From assembly GCF_900106055.1 (NCBI RefSeq), contig NZ_LT629792.1, positions 806,001 to 870,000 on the forward strand: a stretch of 64,000 nucleotides of DNA, read 5' to 3'. Source of the stretch: Schaalia radingae (GTDB lineage Bacteria; Actinomycetota; Actinomycetes; Actinomycetales; Actinomycetaceae). The translations under genes were made by a program, and so were the position numbers. Positions 1-8,978 of this stretch are shown in pieces. Every line of letters begins with the position of its first letter. The first letter of the stretch is position 1. The notes below the pieces were generated by a model. The model worked only from the letters and a program-made list of their open reading frames with translations. It did no database searches and was not told where the DNA came from.

Positions 1-1
1 C

Positions 2-538
2 ACGCATCCGCGTGTGGCTCGCCAGTCACGAATCTGGGTCGAAGGGCGCCACGATGCTGACCTGGTCCAATACGTGTGGGGTGATGACCTGGCAGATGTA
101 GGGGTTGTGGTCGAACTGCTCGAAGGAGTCGATAACCTGGAAGCCGTTCTGGAAGAGTTTTCGCCCACGCCTCACGCACGTGCAGGAATACTGGTCGATC
201 ACATGGTGTCCGGTTCGAAGGAATCCCGTATCGCTCACAGCGTGCAGCAGCGGTGGGGGGACAGCGTCCTCATTGTTGGGCACCCGTTCGTTGATATCTG
301 GCAGGCGGTCAAGCCGGCGCGTGTTGGATTCGACACGTGGCCGGTGATCCCGCGATCCGTTGACATCAAAATGGGAACCCTTCAGGCGCTGGGCTGGCCT
401 CATGCCTCGCAGGCTGATATTGCGCAGGGGTGGCGACGAATCTTGCGCACTGTGCGCGACTATCGTGACCTCGAGCCGGCACTGCTTGGCAGGGTTGAAG
501 AGCTCATTGATTTTGTGACCGCGCAGGGAACGCTCTAG
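2..538 (+). CDS. DUF3097 family protein, C-terminal part (5' truncated by window edge)
   Basis: The reading frame is open from the first bases of the window to a TAG stop, so the true start lies upstream. The visible part, about 178 residues, reads like the C-terminal half of the actinobacterial DUF3097 family, with the segments WVEGRHDADLVQYVWGDDL, VVVELLEGVDNL and GILVDHMVSGSKESRIA, a toprim-like acidic pattern. DUF3097 genes commonly sit just upstream of hrcA-dnaJ in this phylum, which fits. The biochemical role of the family is not established. The GTG at 14 is an internal codon, not a supported start. Confidence 0.75.
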   Translation, partial: THPRVARQSRIWVEGRHDADLVQYVWGDDLADVGVVVELLEGVDNLEAVLEEFSPTPHARAGILVDHMVSGSKESRIAHSVQQRWGDSVLIVGHPFVDIWQAVKPARVGFDTWPVIPRSVDIKMGTLQALGWPHASQADIAQGWRRILRTVRDYRDLEPALLGRVEELIDFVTAQGTL

Positions 539-634
539 CCGACAATGCGCCGTGGGAACGCATGTACGCCCTGAGCAATAGACGCGGATTTTCCACCGCA
601 GCCGGTGAGAGGAAATCACCTGAACGGAGTAGGA

Positions 635-661
635 TTGGCACTCAGACAGGGTGAGTGCCAA
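635..661. promoter_or_regulatory. CIRCE operator upstream of hrcA
   Basis: An inverted repeat TTGGCACTC, a 9-bp spacer, then GAGTGCCAA. It matches the CIRCE consensus TTAGCACTC-N9-GAGTGCTAA with one compensated change per arm. It lies about 70 bp before the hrcA start, as expected for HrcA autorepression of the hrcA-dnaJ heat-shock operon. Confidence 0.93.
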
Positions 662-733
662 ATGTGGCGTTTGTGTCGCAGACATGGACGTGCCACAGCA
701 CCACCACAGAACGGATCGTGGAAAGGACACAAC

Positions 734-1759
734 ATGGCCACTGATCGCAGGCTCGACGTCTTGCGTGCGATCGTGTCCCAGTACGTCCACACCCGCGAAC
801 CCGTCGGCTCGAAAATGATCGCCGCAACGCAGGATTTAGGCGTTTCACCGGCAACCATTCGCAACGACATGGCTGTGCTGGAAGAAAATGATCTGATCTA
901 CCAGCCTCACACCTCTGCCGGGCGAGTTCCCACTGAAAAGGGCTACCGCCTCTTCGTCGACACGCTCTCTGAGATCAAACCGATGAGCGCACCCGAGAAG
1001 CGGGCGATTGAGACTTTCCTCGGCCAGTGCGTTGACCTCGAAGACGTCGTGAACAGGACTGTTCGACTGCTTGCGCAAGTCACCAGGCAGGTCGCGGTTG
1101 TCCAGTACCCTTCGCTGTCCACGTCCACACTGCTCCGAGTCGAACTGGTTGACCTCGCACCGCATCGAGTCTTGCTGATCGTCATTACGAACGAAGGACG
1201 CGTGGAAGAACGCATGCTGGAATTCCCCCAGCAGGTTCCCCCACATGTCATCTCATTTCTGCGCGAAAAGCTCAACGACGAATGCGAGAACCACACTGCC
1301 GACAAGGTGCGTACCATCGTTGATGAGATCAGGAATCAGGCTCCAAGCGGGCATCAGAACTTCGTCGAGGCGGTGTGCAGTGCACTGACGGAACTGCTGC
1401 ATCCCACAGCAGCTGAATCGCGCGTCGTCATCGCGGGGATGTCCCACCTGACGCGTTCACATGTGGATTTCACCGATATCGGCGCGCTGTTGGACGCCCT
1501 CGAAGAACATGTGGTGCTGTTGCGATTGCTGTCAGAATTGGACGAGGAACATTCCAGCGGTGACGTGCATGTGTCGATCGGGACGGAAAACCCTGACGGA
1601 GCGTTCGCGGAAACATCCGTCATATCGGGAACGTACGGGACGTCCAGCGGAGCGGTCGCGCACCTCGGTGTCATCGGTCCGACGCGCATGGACTACGGGC
1701 GCACGATGTCAACCGTCAGGGCAGTTGCGTCCTACTTGTCGAAATACCTAGCGTCATGA
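734..1759 (+). CDS. hrcA: Heat-inducible transcription repressor HrcA
   Basis: A 341-residue protein, normal length for HrcA. The N-terminal winged helix (about residues 1-75) has the family segments REPVGSKMIA and SPATIRNDMAVLEE, followed by HTSAGRVPTEKGYR; a GAF-like dimerisation region follows. HrcA binds CIRCE and represses chaperone genes, with activity tuned by GroEL. The ATG at 734 is chosen because a GGAAAGGA ribosome site precedes it by a few bases and the protein then begins at the canonical helix; the longer frame upstream would read through the CIRCE element. dnaJ follows after 85 bp, so both are probably one heat-shock unit. Confidence 0.96.
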   Translation: MATDRRLDVLRAIVSQYVHTREPVGSKMIAATQDLGVSPATIRNDMAVLEENDLIYQPHTSAGRVPTEKGYRLFVDTLSEIKPMSAPEKRAIETFLGQCVDLEDVVNRTVRLLAQVTRQVAVVQYPSLSTSTLLRVELVDLAPHRVLLIVITNEGRVEERMLEFPQQVPPHVISFLREKLNDECENHTADKVRTIVDEIRNQAPSGHQNFVEAVCSALTELLHPTAAESRVVIAGMSHLTRSHVDFTDIGALLDALEEHVVLLRLLSELDEEHSSGDVHVSIGTENPDGAFAETSVISGTYGTSSGAVAHLGVIGPTRMDYGRTMSTVRAVASYLSKYLAS

Positions 1760-1844
1760 GTGCACACATCTGCCACACTGGCATGTCCGGCGCGAGCTGC
1801 TTGTCGGAACAACGCTTGTCGAAACAACGAGGGAATTGAATCGA

Positions 1845-2990
1845 GTGAACGACTACTACGAGATCCTGGGCGTCTCGAGGGATGCCTCACCGGAAGAGAT
1901 CAAGAAGGCCTATCGCAGGAAGGCTCGACAACTGCATCCTGACTACGCCGGGCCTGATTCCGAAGAAGCCTTCAAGGAACTTTCAGTTGCCTACGAAACA
2001 CTGTCAAACCCTGACAAGCGCCAAATGTATGACCTCGGTGGACCTGAAGCTGTGCACGGGGGTGGAGCAGGCGGCTACGGGTTTGGCGGTGGCGGTATGC
2101 CATTCGACTTCTCCGACATCTTCGACACTATGTTCGGCGGGGGAGGATTCGCCTCATCAGGCGGGCCGGCCTCGCGTGCCACACATGGCTCAGACCAGCT
2201 GTTGACCATTGACGTTACCCTGGAAGAAGCTACCTTCGGTGTCACCAAGAACATCGAAGTGGATACCTATGTGCTGTGTGCGCGATGTGAAGGTTCGTGC
2301 TGCGAGCCGGGCACTCAGCCGCGCGCCTGCTCAGGGTGCCACGGGTCGGGCAGCGTGACCCGGATGCAGCGTTCACTGCTGGGCGTCATCCGCACGCAAA
2401 GCCCGTGCCCGGACTGTGGCGGACACGGTTCCATAATCGACCAGCCCTGCTCGGAATGTTCCGGTGACGGCAGGGTGCGCACGCGCCGCTCGATGAAGGT
2501 GGATATTCCTGTGGGTGTGACAACGGGAACCCGTATCCGCATGAGTGGCCGTGGCGATGTCGGCATGGGAGGTGGTCCCGCAGGAGACCTCTACCTTGAG
2601 GTGCGTGAAAAGAAGCACCCGATTTTCACGCGCCGAGGCGATGACCTTCACACGTGGGTCACCATTCCGATGACCACGGCGGCGCTGGGCACCGTGTTCG
2701 AGCTGGACACGCTCGATGGCGCGAAGGAAGTCACCATTAAACCCGGTACGCAGCCGCAGGAAACAGTGACACTGTCGGGTCTGGGAGTGGGGCGCTTGTC
2801 GCGTTCGGGCCGGGACGCCGGCCGAGGTGACCTGCAGGTCCATATTGATGTGGAGATTCCACGTAAATTGGATCAGCGCTCGCGCGAAATCCTGGAAGAA
2901 CTGGCTGCCAATCGTGGAGAGGACCGTGTGGAGCCGCGACGGGCCGATCAGTCAGTTTTTGACCGTATCCGCGAAAAGTTCACGAACTAG
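1845..2990 (+). CDS. dnaJ: Molecular chaperone DnaJ (DnaJ2-type, linked to hrcA)
   Basis: A 381-residue full-length type I DnaJ: J domain (residues 1-65) with HPD at 31-33, a glycine-rich linker (GGYGFGGGGMPFDF), a zinc-finger region with four Cys pairs (CARC, CSGC, CPDC, CSEC), and the C-terminal substrate-binding barrels. It is the DnaK co-chaperone that delivers unfolded clients and stimulates ATP hydrolysis. GTG at 1845 is preferred over TTG at 1836 because the GAGGGA site at about 1829-1834 is properly spaced only for the GTG. One oddity: the first zinc motif reads CARCEGSCC, with Cys where CxxCxGxG has Gly. The rsmE start follows 8 bases after the stop. Confidence 0.95.
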   Translation: MNDYYEILGVSRDASPEEIKKAYRRKARQLHPDYAGPDSEEAFKELSVAYETLSNPDKRQMYDLGGPEAVHGGGAGGYGFGGGGMPFDFSDIFDTMFGGGGFASSGGPASRATHGSDQLLTIDVTLEEATFGVTKNIEVDTYVLCARCEGSCCEPGTQPRACSGCHGSGSVTRMQRSLLGVIRTQSPCPDCGGHGSIIDQPCSECSGDGRVRTRRSMKVDIPVGVTTGTRIRMSGRGDVGMGGGPAGDLYLEVREKKHPIFTRRGDDLHTWVTIPMTTAALGTVFELDTLDGAKEVTIKPGTQPQETVTLSGLGVGRLSRSGRDAGRGDLQVHIDVEIPRKLDQRSREILEELAANRGEDRVEPRRADQSVFDRIREKFTN

Positions 2991-2998
2991 GAGCACCC

Positions 2999-3880
2999 AT
3001 GACCGCTCCAGTCTTCTTCGCTGACGACCTCAATTCCGGCTTATCCACCATTGCCGAGGGGGACCACGTCCACCTGGGCGGAGCCGAAGGCAAACATGCT
3101 GCCACGGTGCGCCGCATGCAGGTTGGAGAAGAGCTTGATCTTGTGAATGGGGAAGGGGGTCGAGCACGCTGTCGCGTGCGAGCCGTGAACGGTCAGGAAC
3201 TGGATCTGGTGGTGGAGCACGTCATGTGTGAACCTGCCTCTGATCCGCACCTGATCCTCGTGCAGGCCCTGGCGAAAGGTGGACGCGATGAGCAGGCCAT
3301 CGAAACGTCGACGGAGATCGGTATCGACAGCGTGATCCCGTGGCAGGCACACCGCTCCATCGTCAGGTGGACCGGGTCGAAAGCAGAGCGTGCACGCAGC
3401 AAATGGATCAACATTGTGCGCGCAGCAGCTAAGCAGTCACGGCGCGCGTGGATCCCACAGGTTCTGGAATCGATGGATTCGCGCGCTCTTGCCCGATGGA
3501 CTCAGGATCGCTGCTCGCATGGTGATGTCGTCTTCGTGTGTCACGAACAGGCCACTGTGTCGATCCTGGAGGCTATGAGCCAACTGGGGCTGACGGTCGC
3601 TGGGTCTGCATTTCCTCGGGAGGATGGAACCGCCAAGGCGGTTGGCGCGTCACCACGCAGCATTGCCATCATCGTCGGGCCTGAAGGAGGCATCGATGAT
3701 GAGGAATATGCGACCCTGACCGAGGCAGGTGCCATCCCGGTTCTTCTGGGGCCGACCGTCCTGCGCTCCTCAACTGCCGGCCCCGTTGCCATCACGCTGA
3801 TACGCGCGCTGACGACATGGCGTCACGAGGCGCCTACTGACAGGCAGGATGCCCATGTTGCAGGCCCTCCCATACGATAA
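2999..3880 (+). CDS. rsmE: 16S rRNA (uracil1498-N3)-methyltransferase RsmE
   Basis: A 293-residue SPOUT-class methyltransferase. It has an N-terminal PUA-like RNA-binding part (HVHLGGAEGKHAATVRRMQVGE) and a C-terminal knot with IAIIVGPEGGIDDEE and the SAM-site segment LLGPTVLRSSTAGPVAI, both diagnostic. It methylates N3 of U1498 in the 30S decoding region using SAM. A GGAG site sits just before the ATG. Its place directly after dnaJ and before phoH is the standard actinobacterial order. A short C-terminal extension of about 15 residues follows the knot. Confidence 0.95.
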   Translation: MTAPVFFADDLNSGLSTIAEGDHVHLGGAEGKHAATVRRMQVGEELDLVNGEGGRARCRVRAVNGQELDLVVEHVMCEPASDPHLILVQALAKGGRDEQAIETSTEIGIDSVIPWQAHRSIVRWTGSKAERARSKWINIVRAAAKQSRRAWIPQVLESMDSRALARWTQDRCSHGDVVFVCHEQATVSILEAMSQLGLTVAGSAFPREDGTAKAVGASPRSIAIIVGPEGGIDDEEYATLTEAGAIPVLLGPTVLRSSTAGPVAITLIRALTTWRHEAPTDRQDAHVAGPPIR

Positions 3881-3939
3881 AGTAGAGACACGATGGATGC
3901 AGATGCAAAGGAGTGTGTGGCCCACCGCATGACACGCGT

Positions 3940-5001
3940 ATGAGTGAGCAAAACACGACGCATAACGACCCGACACTGGCGATGTCAACCCGCCGCGTCG
4001 AGATCCCATCGCATGTCGAACCCATTCAGCTGCTGGGAACATCGGATCAGATTCTGCGCGCACTGGAACGCGGCTTTCCAACCGTCCGTTTCTTCGTCGC
4101 CGGACGCACCATCACGATGACGGGTTCGTCAGGAACCATTGACGTCGCCGCTCAACTGGTAAGTGAACTGGTTGACCTCACGGCATCCGGCACGATGCTT
4201 GATGTGCCCGGCGTTGAACACGCCATCCGGCTGCTGACCGCTCCTCAGCCGCGCGCCGGCCAGGACACTTCCGACGACATCGTCACTGCTGACGGCCACA
4301 CCATTCACCCGCAATCCCCAGGGCAGAGCAGCTACATCAAGGCCATTGAACGCTCGGTTGTGGTCTTCGGGATCGGCCCGGCCGGCACCGGTAAGACATA
4401 CCTGGCAATGGCCCAGGCCGTGCGCGCATTGCTCTCGGGCGAGGTGCGGCGCGTTGTGCTGACACGTCCCGCGGTGGAAGCGGGGGAGAACCTCGGCTTT
4501 CTGCCAGGATCTCTCACTGAAAAGATCGACCCGTATCTCAGGCCCCTGTACGACGCCCTGCATGACATGATCGATCCACAGGCACTGCCGCAACTGATGG
4601 CTGCCGGCACAATCGAAGTGGCGCCCCTGGCGTACATGCGCGGACGCACCCTGAACGACTCCTTCATAATCCTGGATGAGGCGCAGAACACGACGCCCTC
4701 GCAAATGAAAATGTTCCTGACACGTCTGGGCTTTAACTCGCACATGGTTGTCACGGGCGACGTGTCCCAAATCGACCTTCCCGGAGGAACCCGATCGGGG
4801 CTGAACGTCGTGCAGGATATTCTGACAGATATCGACAATGTCGAATTTTGCTACATGACCAGCGCGGACGTCGTCCGGCACCCCCTGGTCGGACAGATCA
4901 TCGACGCGTATTCCCGGTGGGAAGAACGCGCCCACAGGCAGGCCGACACGCGCTCCGCGACGCGCAGCGGCCGCAGGTCACGAAGGAATGATCATGACTG
5001 A
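3940..5001 (+). CDS. PhoH family ATPase (PhoH-like protein)
   Basis: About 353 residues with a Walker A GPAGTGKTY, a Walker B/DEAQ box FIILDEAQNTTPSQMK, and the family segments RPAVEAGENLGFLPG and VVTGDVSQIDLPGGTRSG. PhoH proteins are cytoplasmic P-loop ATPases, often paired with ybeY and implicated in RNA metabolism; the exact role is unsettled. The start is uncertain. A GTG at 3913 overlaps the only good AAGGAG site, so that site cannot serve it, while the ATG at 3940 has no clear ribosome site. The stop overlaps the ybeY start by 8 bases, so the two are translationally coupled. Confidence 0.9.
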   Translation: MSEQNTTHNDPTLAMSTRRVEIPSHVEPIQLLGTSDQILRALERGFPTVRFFVAGRTITMTGSSGTIDVAAQLVSELVDLTASGTMLDVPGVEHAIRLLTAPQPRAGQDTSDDIVTADGHTIHPQSPGQSSYIKAIERSVVVFGIGPAGTGKTYLAMAQAVRALLSGEVRRVVLTRPAVEAGENLGFLPGSLTEKIDPYLRPLYDALHDMIDPQALPQLMAAGTIEVAPLAYMRGRTLNDSFIILDEAQNTTPSQMKMFLTRLGFNSHMVVTGDVSQIDLPGGTRSGLNVVQDILTDIDNVEFCYMTSADVVRHPLVGQIIDAYSRWEERAHRQADTRSATRSGRRSRRNDHD

Positions 5002-5443
5002 AGTGATAAACGAAACGGAATGTGAGATTGACGAGTCTGAATTCGCCGCACTCGCAGACTACGTTCTGATGCAGATGCATGTGGCAACGACAGCTGAACT
5101 TAACATCTTGTTCATCGATCCCGAACCGATGGCAGATCTGCACGTCAAGTGGCTCGGCCTGGAAGGACCGACTGACGTGATGAGCTTCCCGATGGATGAG
5201 CTGCGGCCGGGAACCGACGACAAACCCACCGAGGGTGTGCTGGGGGATATCTGTATCTGCCCGCAGGTTGCGCACAAACAGGCCAAAGAAGCGGGGCACT
5301 CTGCCGCTGAAGAGATGCTGCTGCTGGCGACGCACGGCATGCTGCACCTGATGGGATACGACCATGCTGAGGAGGAGGAAAAGGAAGAAATGTTTGCCCT
5401 GCAACGCAAACTCCTGCTGACATTCCTGGCAACACGATCATGA
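4994..5443 (+). CDS. ybeY: Endoribonuclease YbeY / rRNA maturation factor
   Basis: A 149-residue protein with the zinc-binding signature HGMLHLMGYDH and the upstream segment PTDVMSFPMDE. YbeY is a metal-dependent single-strand endoribonuclease used in 16S rRNA 3'-end maturation and ribosome quality control. Two ATG codons lie at 4988 and 4994; the second is chosen because the GAAGGA site at 4982-4987 abuts the first but is 6 bases from the second. It overlaps the phoH end, and the next gene begins inside its stop (ATGA). Confidence 0.94.
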   Translation: MTEVINETECEIDESEFAALADYVLMQMHVATTAELNILFIDPEPMADLHVKWLGLEGPTDVMSFPMDELRPGTDDKPTEGVLGDICICPQVAHKQAKEAGHSAAEEMLLLATHGMLHLMGYDHAEEEEKEEMFALQRKLLLTFLATRS

Positions 5444-6840
5444 TTCCTTTCGCTCACCAGCCATCCCCGTCAGGTCTGTCGGATACTGCTCCTGTTGCAG
5501 TGCTGATCGCCGTATCGGTGATCTGCCTGCTGCTGGCGGGAATCCTCGCCACCATCGAAACCGCGTTTTCCCGACTGTCGAGGGCGGCCGCGGAAGACCT
5601 TGTCGAAGAAGGCCGCAAACGTGCTCCTCAACTGGTTGACTTGCTTGCGCAGCGCAGGCGCACCGCGTTGACCCTGCGCACAGTGCGCATGTTTGTGCAG
5701 GTCATCGCCGCCGTCGGTATCACCCTGGCGCTGGTGCACCCGTCGCTGAGGTGGTGGCTCATCGGCATCATTGCAGTCGCTGCGGTGGGTTTGATCGAAC
5801 TGTTCGCCGTGGTGATGCTGCCGGTACCGTTGGGTACGCGTAACCCTGAACGCATGGCGTTGGTTGGAACGCCTCTGGCGTCGCGGCTGGTTGCCATCTC
5901 TCACATTGCCGACCCCATTGTCCGTTTCGTACGCAAGCGCCTGCCTCAGTCGAACCAAACCGATGCGGAAGCGCGGCAGGAAATGGCTGACGACCTGCGC
6001 GAAATGGTCGACCAGGTTGGTGAAACAGAAGGCTTTGAAGAAGAAGATCGCGAGATGCTGCGATCCGTGTTTGAACTGGGGCACACGGTGGTGCGCGAGG
6101 TGATGGTGCCGCGCACCGAGATGATCACCGCGACCGTGGATCTGCCAGCTTCCAAAGCACTGCGACTGTTCATCCGATCAGGGTTTTCCCGCTTGCCTGT
6201 CATTGGTGAGGATATCGACGACGTGCGCGGCATCCTGTACTTCAAGGACGTCATTTCGCGCATGGTGCATGATGCGGGCAGTAAGGATCTGACCGCTTCC
6301 CACATGATGCGACAGGCAGTTTTTACTGTGGAGACCAAACCGGCTGACGATCTGCTGCACCAGATGCAGGCTGAGCACTTCCACATGGCGCTGGTCGTCG
6401 ACGAGTACGGTGGGATCTCTGGCCTGGTCACCCTGGAAGACCTGATCGAGGAAGTCGTGGGCGAAGTGACCGATGAGCATGACCGTCGCGAAATCGAGCC
6501 GGAAGAGGTCGCCGAAGGGGTATGGCGAGTCCCGTCCCGATTCCCGATCGACGAGCTGGGCGAGCTTTTCGGCATGGAGCTCGAGGACGATGATGTGGAC
6601 TCGGTCGGCGGTTTGCTGACCAAGGCGATTGACCGTGTGCCGCTGCCCGGCGCTCGCGGTGAAATGGACGGCATCTACATGCTGGCCGAGGAGGCACGAG
6701 GGCGACGCCGTCAGGTCGGCACCGTTGTCTGCGCGCTGTCGCCACTGCCGACCACGTTCGAGGACGGTTTCCGCATCCTCGACGAATCACAACTGCTTGA
6801 ACTGAGCTGCACGCCGGAGAGCGAGGACACCGATGAATGA
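5440..6840 (+). CDS. CNNM/CorC-family membrane protein with CBS pair (HlyC/CorC type)
   Basis: A 466-residue protein in the usual order. An N-terminal DUF21 membrane domain (about residues 15-150) has several hydrophobic helices and the ATIETAFSRLSRAAAEDLVEEG segment split around a membrane loop. A cytosolic CBS pair (about 210-340) follows with MVPRTEMITATVD and LVVDEYGGISGLVTLEDLIEE. A C-terminal CorC_HlyC FAD-like domain holds FPIDELGELFGMELEDDDVDSVGG. Members are linked to Mg2+/Co2+ efflux or homeostasis. The start overlaps ybeY and the end overlaps era, so all four genes from phoH to era look co-translated. Confidence 0.92.
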   Translation: MIPFAHQPSPSGLSDTAPVAVLIAVSVICLLLAGILATIETAFSRLSRAAAEDLVEEGRKRAPQLVDLLAQRRRTALTLRTVRMFVQVIAAVGITLALVHPSLRWWLIGIIAVAAVGLIELFAVVMLPVPLGTRNPERMALVGTPLASRLVAISHIADPIVRFVRKRLPQSNQTDAEARQEMADDLREMVDQVGETEGFEEEDREMLRSVFELGHTVVREVMVPRTEMITATVDLPASKALRLFIRSGFSRLPVIGEDIDDVRGILYFKDVISRMVHDAGSKDLTASHMMRQAVFTVETKPADDLLHQMQAEHFHMALVVDEYGGISGLVTLEDLIEEVVGEVTDEHDRREIEPEEVAEGVWRVPSRFPIDELGELFGMELEDDDVDSVGGLLTKAIDRVPLPGARGEMDGIYMLAEEARGRRRQVGTVVCALSPLPTTFEDGFRILDESQLLELSCTPESEDTDE

Positions 6841-7891
6841 CCGTGATGACCAGTGGGATGACTCCACTGACGAGTGGGATGACGCCTCTGAAGAACAGGT
6901 GCGTGACGAGGTCGCCAGCATTCGCGACGCACGTCAGGAAGCCGAGCAGGCTGCCGATGCGCACGGACTGATGTCGTTGACCTACCCGGAGGGTTTTCGT
7001 GCCGGATTCGTTTCGGTTGTCGGGCGCCCCAACGTCGGAAAATCCACGTTGACCAACGCAATGGTCGGCCAGAAAGTGGCGATCACGTCAGGTAGGCCTG
7101 AAACGACGCGCCATAACATACGCGGGATTGTCCATAGGGACACCTCGCAGCTCGTCATCGTCGATACGCCCGGATACCATCGCCCTCGAACCTTATTGGG
7201 CAAACGCCTCAATGACATGGTCCGAGAAGCACTGGCTGAGGTGGACTGCGTGGTGTTCTGCCTGCCGGCCGATCAGAAGATCGGGCCGGGGGACCGCTTT
7301 ATTGCCCGCGAACTGGTTGATGTGCGCCGCCCCGTCATCGCAGTTGCCACGAAAATCGATCTGGTGCCGAAAGACCGTCTGATGAAACACCTGCTGGCGA
7401 TTGACCGGCTGGGATCGTGGGAAGCGATCGTCCCGGTCAGCGCTCAGACAGGTGAGCAGGTGGAGGAATTGATTTCCGTGCTCTCGCGCACTGTCCCTGA
7501 ATCCGCGCCGCTGTATCCGCGAGATGACGTGACGGATGAATCCCGCGACACCCTCATTGCTGAATACATTCGCGAAGCAGCGCTTGAGGGCATTCGCGAG
7601 GAGCTGCCGCACTCCCTGGCGGTGCAGGTCGAAGAAATTATCGAGCGTCCGGCCAAGGAGGGCGATTTGCGCCCACCTCTGCTGGATATCCACGTCAATG
7701 TCTACGTGGAACGTGACTCCCAAAAGGCGATCATCATTGGACGAGGCGGGTCGCGTCTGCGTGATATCGGCACGAAGTCCCGCAAGCAAATCGAGGAGCT
7801 GCTGGGACGCAGAGTCTTCCTGGATCTGCATGTGCGCACCGCCAAAGATTGGCAGTCAGATCCGAAAATGCTGGGCCGCCTCGGTTTTTGA
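6833..7891 (+). CDS. era: GTPase Era with acidic N-terminal extension
   Basis: A 352-residue ribosome-assembly GTPase. The G motifs are GRPNVGKS at residues 64-71 (G1), the ETTRHNIRG switch (G2), DTPGYH (G3) and TKID (G4, T replacing N of NKxD). A C-terminal KH domain carries the GRGG loop (IIIGRGGSRLRDIG) that binds the 16S rRNA 3' end. Compared with the usual ~300 residues, about 50 extra residues precede the G domain, rich in Asp, Glu and Trp (DDQWDDSTDEWDDASEE). The start overlaps the CNNM gene by 8 bases. An internal start at Met47 would give the standard length but has no better ribosome site visible. Confidence 0.95.
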   Translation: MNDRDDQWDDSTDEWDDASEEQVRDEVASIRDARQEAEQAADAHGLMSLTYPEGFRAGFVSVVGRPNVGKSTLTNAMVGQKVAITSGRPETTRHNIRGIVHRDTSQLVIVDTPGYHRPRTLLGKRLNDMVREALAEVDCVVFCLPADQKIGPGDRFIARELVDVRRPVIAVATKIDLVPKDRLMKHLLAIDRLGSWEAIVPVSAQTGEQVEELISVLSRTVPESAPLYPRDDVTDESRDTLIAEYIREAALEGIREELPHSLAVQVEEIIERPAKEGDLRPPLLDIHVNVYVERDSQKAIIIGRGGSRLRDIGTKSRKQIEELLGRRVFLDLHVRTAKDWQSDPKMLGRLGF

Positions 7892-7986
7892 GTAAATGAC
7901 TATTCGGTAAACAGCAGGTGACTGTGCATTAACTGATGCTGATGGAATGAGGGTGACCTGCAACGTTGTCACATAATGGAAGGAGT

Positions 7987-8017
7987 GTGACAAGCGGCAC
8001 CCGCAAGAGGCTAGAAT
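7987..8017 (+). promoter_or_regulatory. Putative promoter of the AmmeMemoRadiSam operon
   Basis: A GTGACA -35-like hexamer (7987-7992), a 19-bp spacer and a TAGAAT -10-like hexamer (8012-8017), about 60 bp before the next start codon. The spacer is slightly long. Inferred by eye only. Confidence 0.4.
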
Positions 8018-8025
8018 CACATACA

Positions 8026-8053
8026 GTGGATGGGTCGATGGTGCCCCATCCAC
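8026..8053 (+). promoter_or_regulatory. 5'-leader hairpin before the Memo-like gene
   Basis: GTGGATGGG (8026-8034) pairs perfectly with CCCATCCAC (8045-8053) around a 10-base loop. If the promoter call is right, this 9-bp stem sits at the very 5' end of the transcript, just ahead of the AGGAGAGGAG ribosome site at about 8057-8066. It could stabilise the mRNA or be regulatory. Confidence 0.45.
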
Positions 8054-8073
8054 GCTAGGAGAGGAGAACGAGT

Positions 8074-8973
8074 GTGACGCAACCTCCCGACCTCACCGCC
8101 CCTGAGTCTACCGCGCCCGAATCGACCGGCTCTGACACTCGCGATACCTCGCTGACCGTCCGCGCCCCCGCAGTCGCCGGATTCTTCTACCCAGATAGTC
8201 CAACCGATATTGACTCAACTGCCAGTGCGCTGATTGATCGTGCCCGCCAGCACACCGCCCCGTCAGACAGTGAGGCACACCCGGCACGCGCAATCATCGT
8301 GCCCCACGCCGGTTGGCGATACTCGGGCGATCTTGCTGCGCTGGGCTGGGCGTACGCGGCGCGCAGTCGCCCCCGAACCACACGAATCGTCCTGCTCGGC
8401 CCGACCCACCGTGTCGCCATCCGGGGAATCGCGCTGCCCGGTGCGGACCGGTTCGGAACACCGGCTGCAATGCTCAATATCCCCACCCGTGACATCCTCG
8501 AATCCACGCGCACGTGCGTCGAACCTGTCCACTGCGACGAAGACACCCACCGGGATGAACACGCGCTGGAAGTCCAGGTCCCTTTCATCACGGCACTGTT
8601 CGGAGACGACGTCGAACTCGTGCCCCTCAACGTCGGAGAAGCCTCTCCCACAGCAGTTGCCGACGTGATCGACGCGCTCACCTCGCCCACCACGCTGATC
8701 GCAGTCAGCTCAGACCTCTCGCACTACCACACATACGACGAGGCGCGCCGCATCGACCAACGCACCATCGACATGATCGAACGAGGACAGTACCCCGTTG
8801 AACCCGAGCAGGCCTGCGGCGCCCGCCCCATGAACGGCCTGCTCGAATACGCCTGGAGGCACTCCCTGACGGTCACCACGCTCGGCTCGCACAACTCCGG
8901 AGACGTCCTGGGAGCTGACACCGCACGTGTCGTCGGATACGCAGCGTTTGCACTGACTGACGAAAAGGACTGA
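8074..8973 (+). CDS. amrB: AmmeMemoRadiSam system protein B (Memo/MEMO1 family)
   Basis: A 299-residue protein of the Memo family, a fold related to class III extradiol dioxygenases. Visible family segments are AVAGFFYPDSP at the start, VPHAGWRYSGDLAA, LLGPTHRV, DEHALEVQVPF and SSDLSHYHTYDEA, which carry the conserved His/Asp pocket residues. The GTG start is set by the strong AGGAGAGGAG site upstream. It is followed 5 bases later by the AMMECR1 gene and then the radical SAM gene. The three families co-occur widely in bacteria and archaea, but their shared substrate is unknown. Confidence 0.93.
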   Translation: MTQPPDLTAPESTAPESTGSDTRDTSLTVRAPAVAGFFYPDSPTDIDSTASALIDRARQHTAPSDSEAHPARAIIVPHAGWRYSGDLAALGWAYAARSRPRTTRIVLLGPTHRVAIRGIALPGADRFGTPAAMLNIPTRDILESTRTCVEPVHCDEDTHRDEHALEVQVPFITALFGDDVELVPLNVGEASPTAVADVIDALTSPTTLIAVSSDLSHYHTYDEARRIDQRTIDMIERGQYPVEPEQACGARPMNGLLEYAWRHSLTVTTLGSHNSGDVLGADTARVVGYAAFALTDEKD

Positions 8974-8978
8974 CCCAG

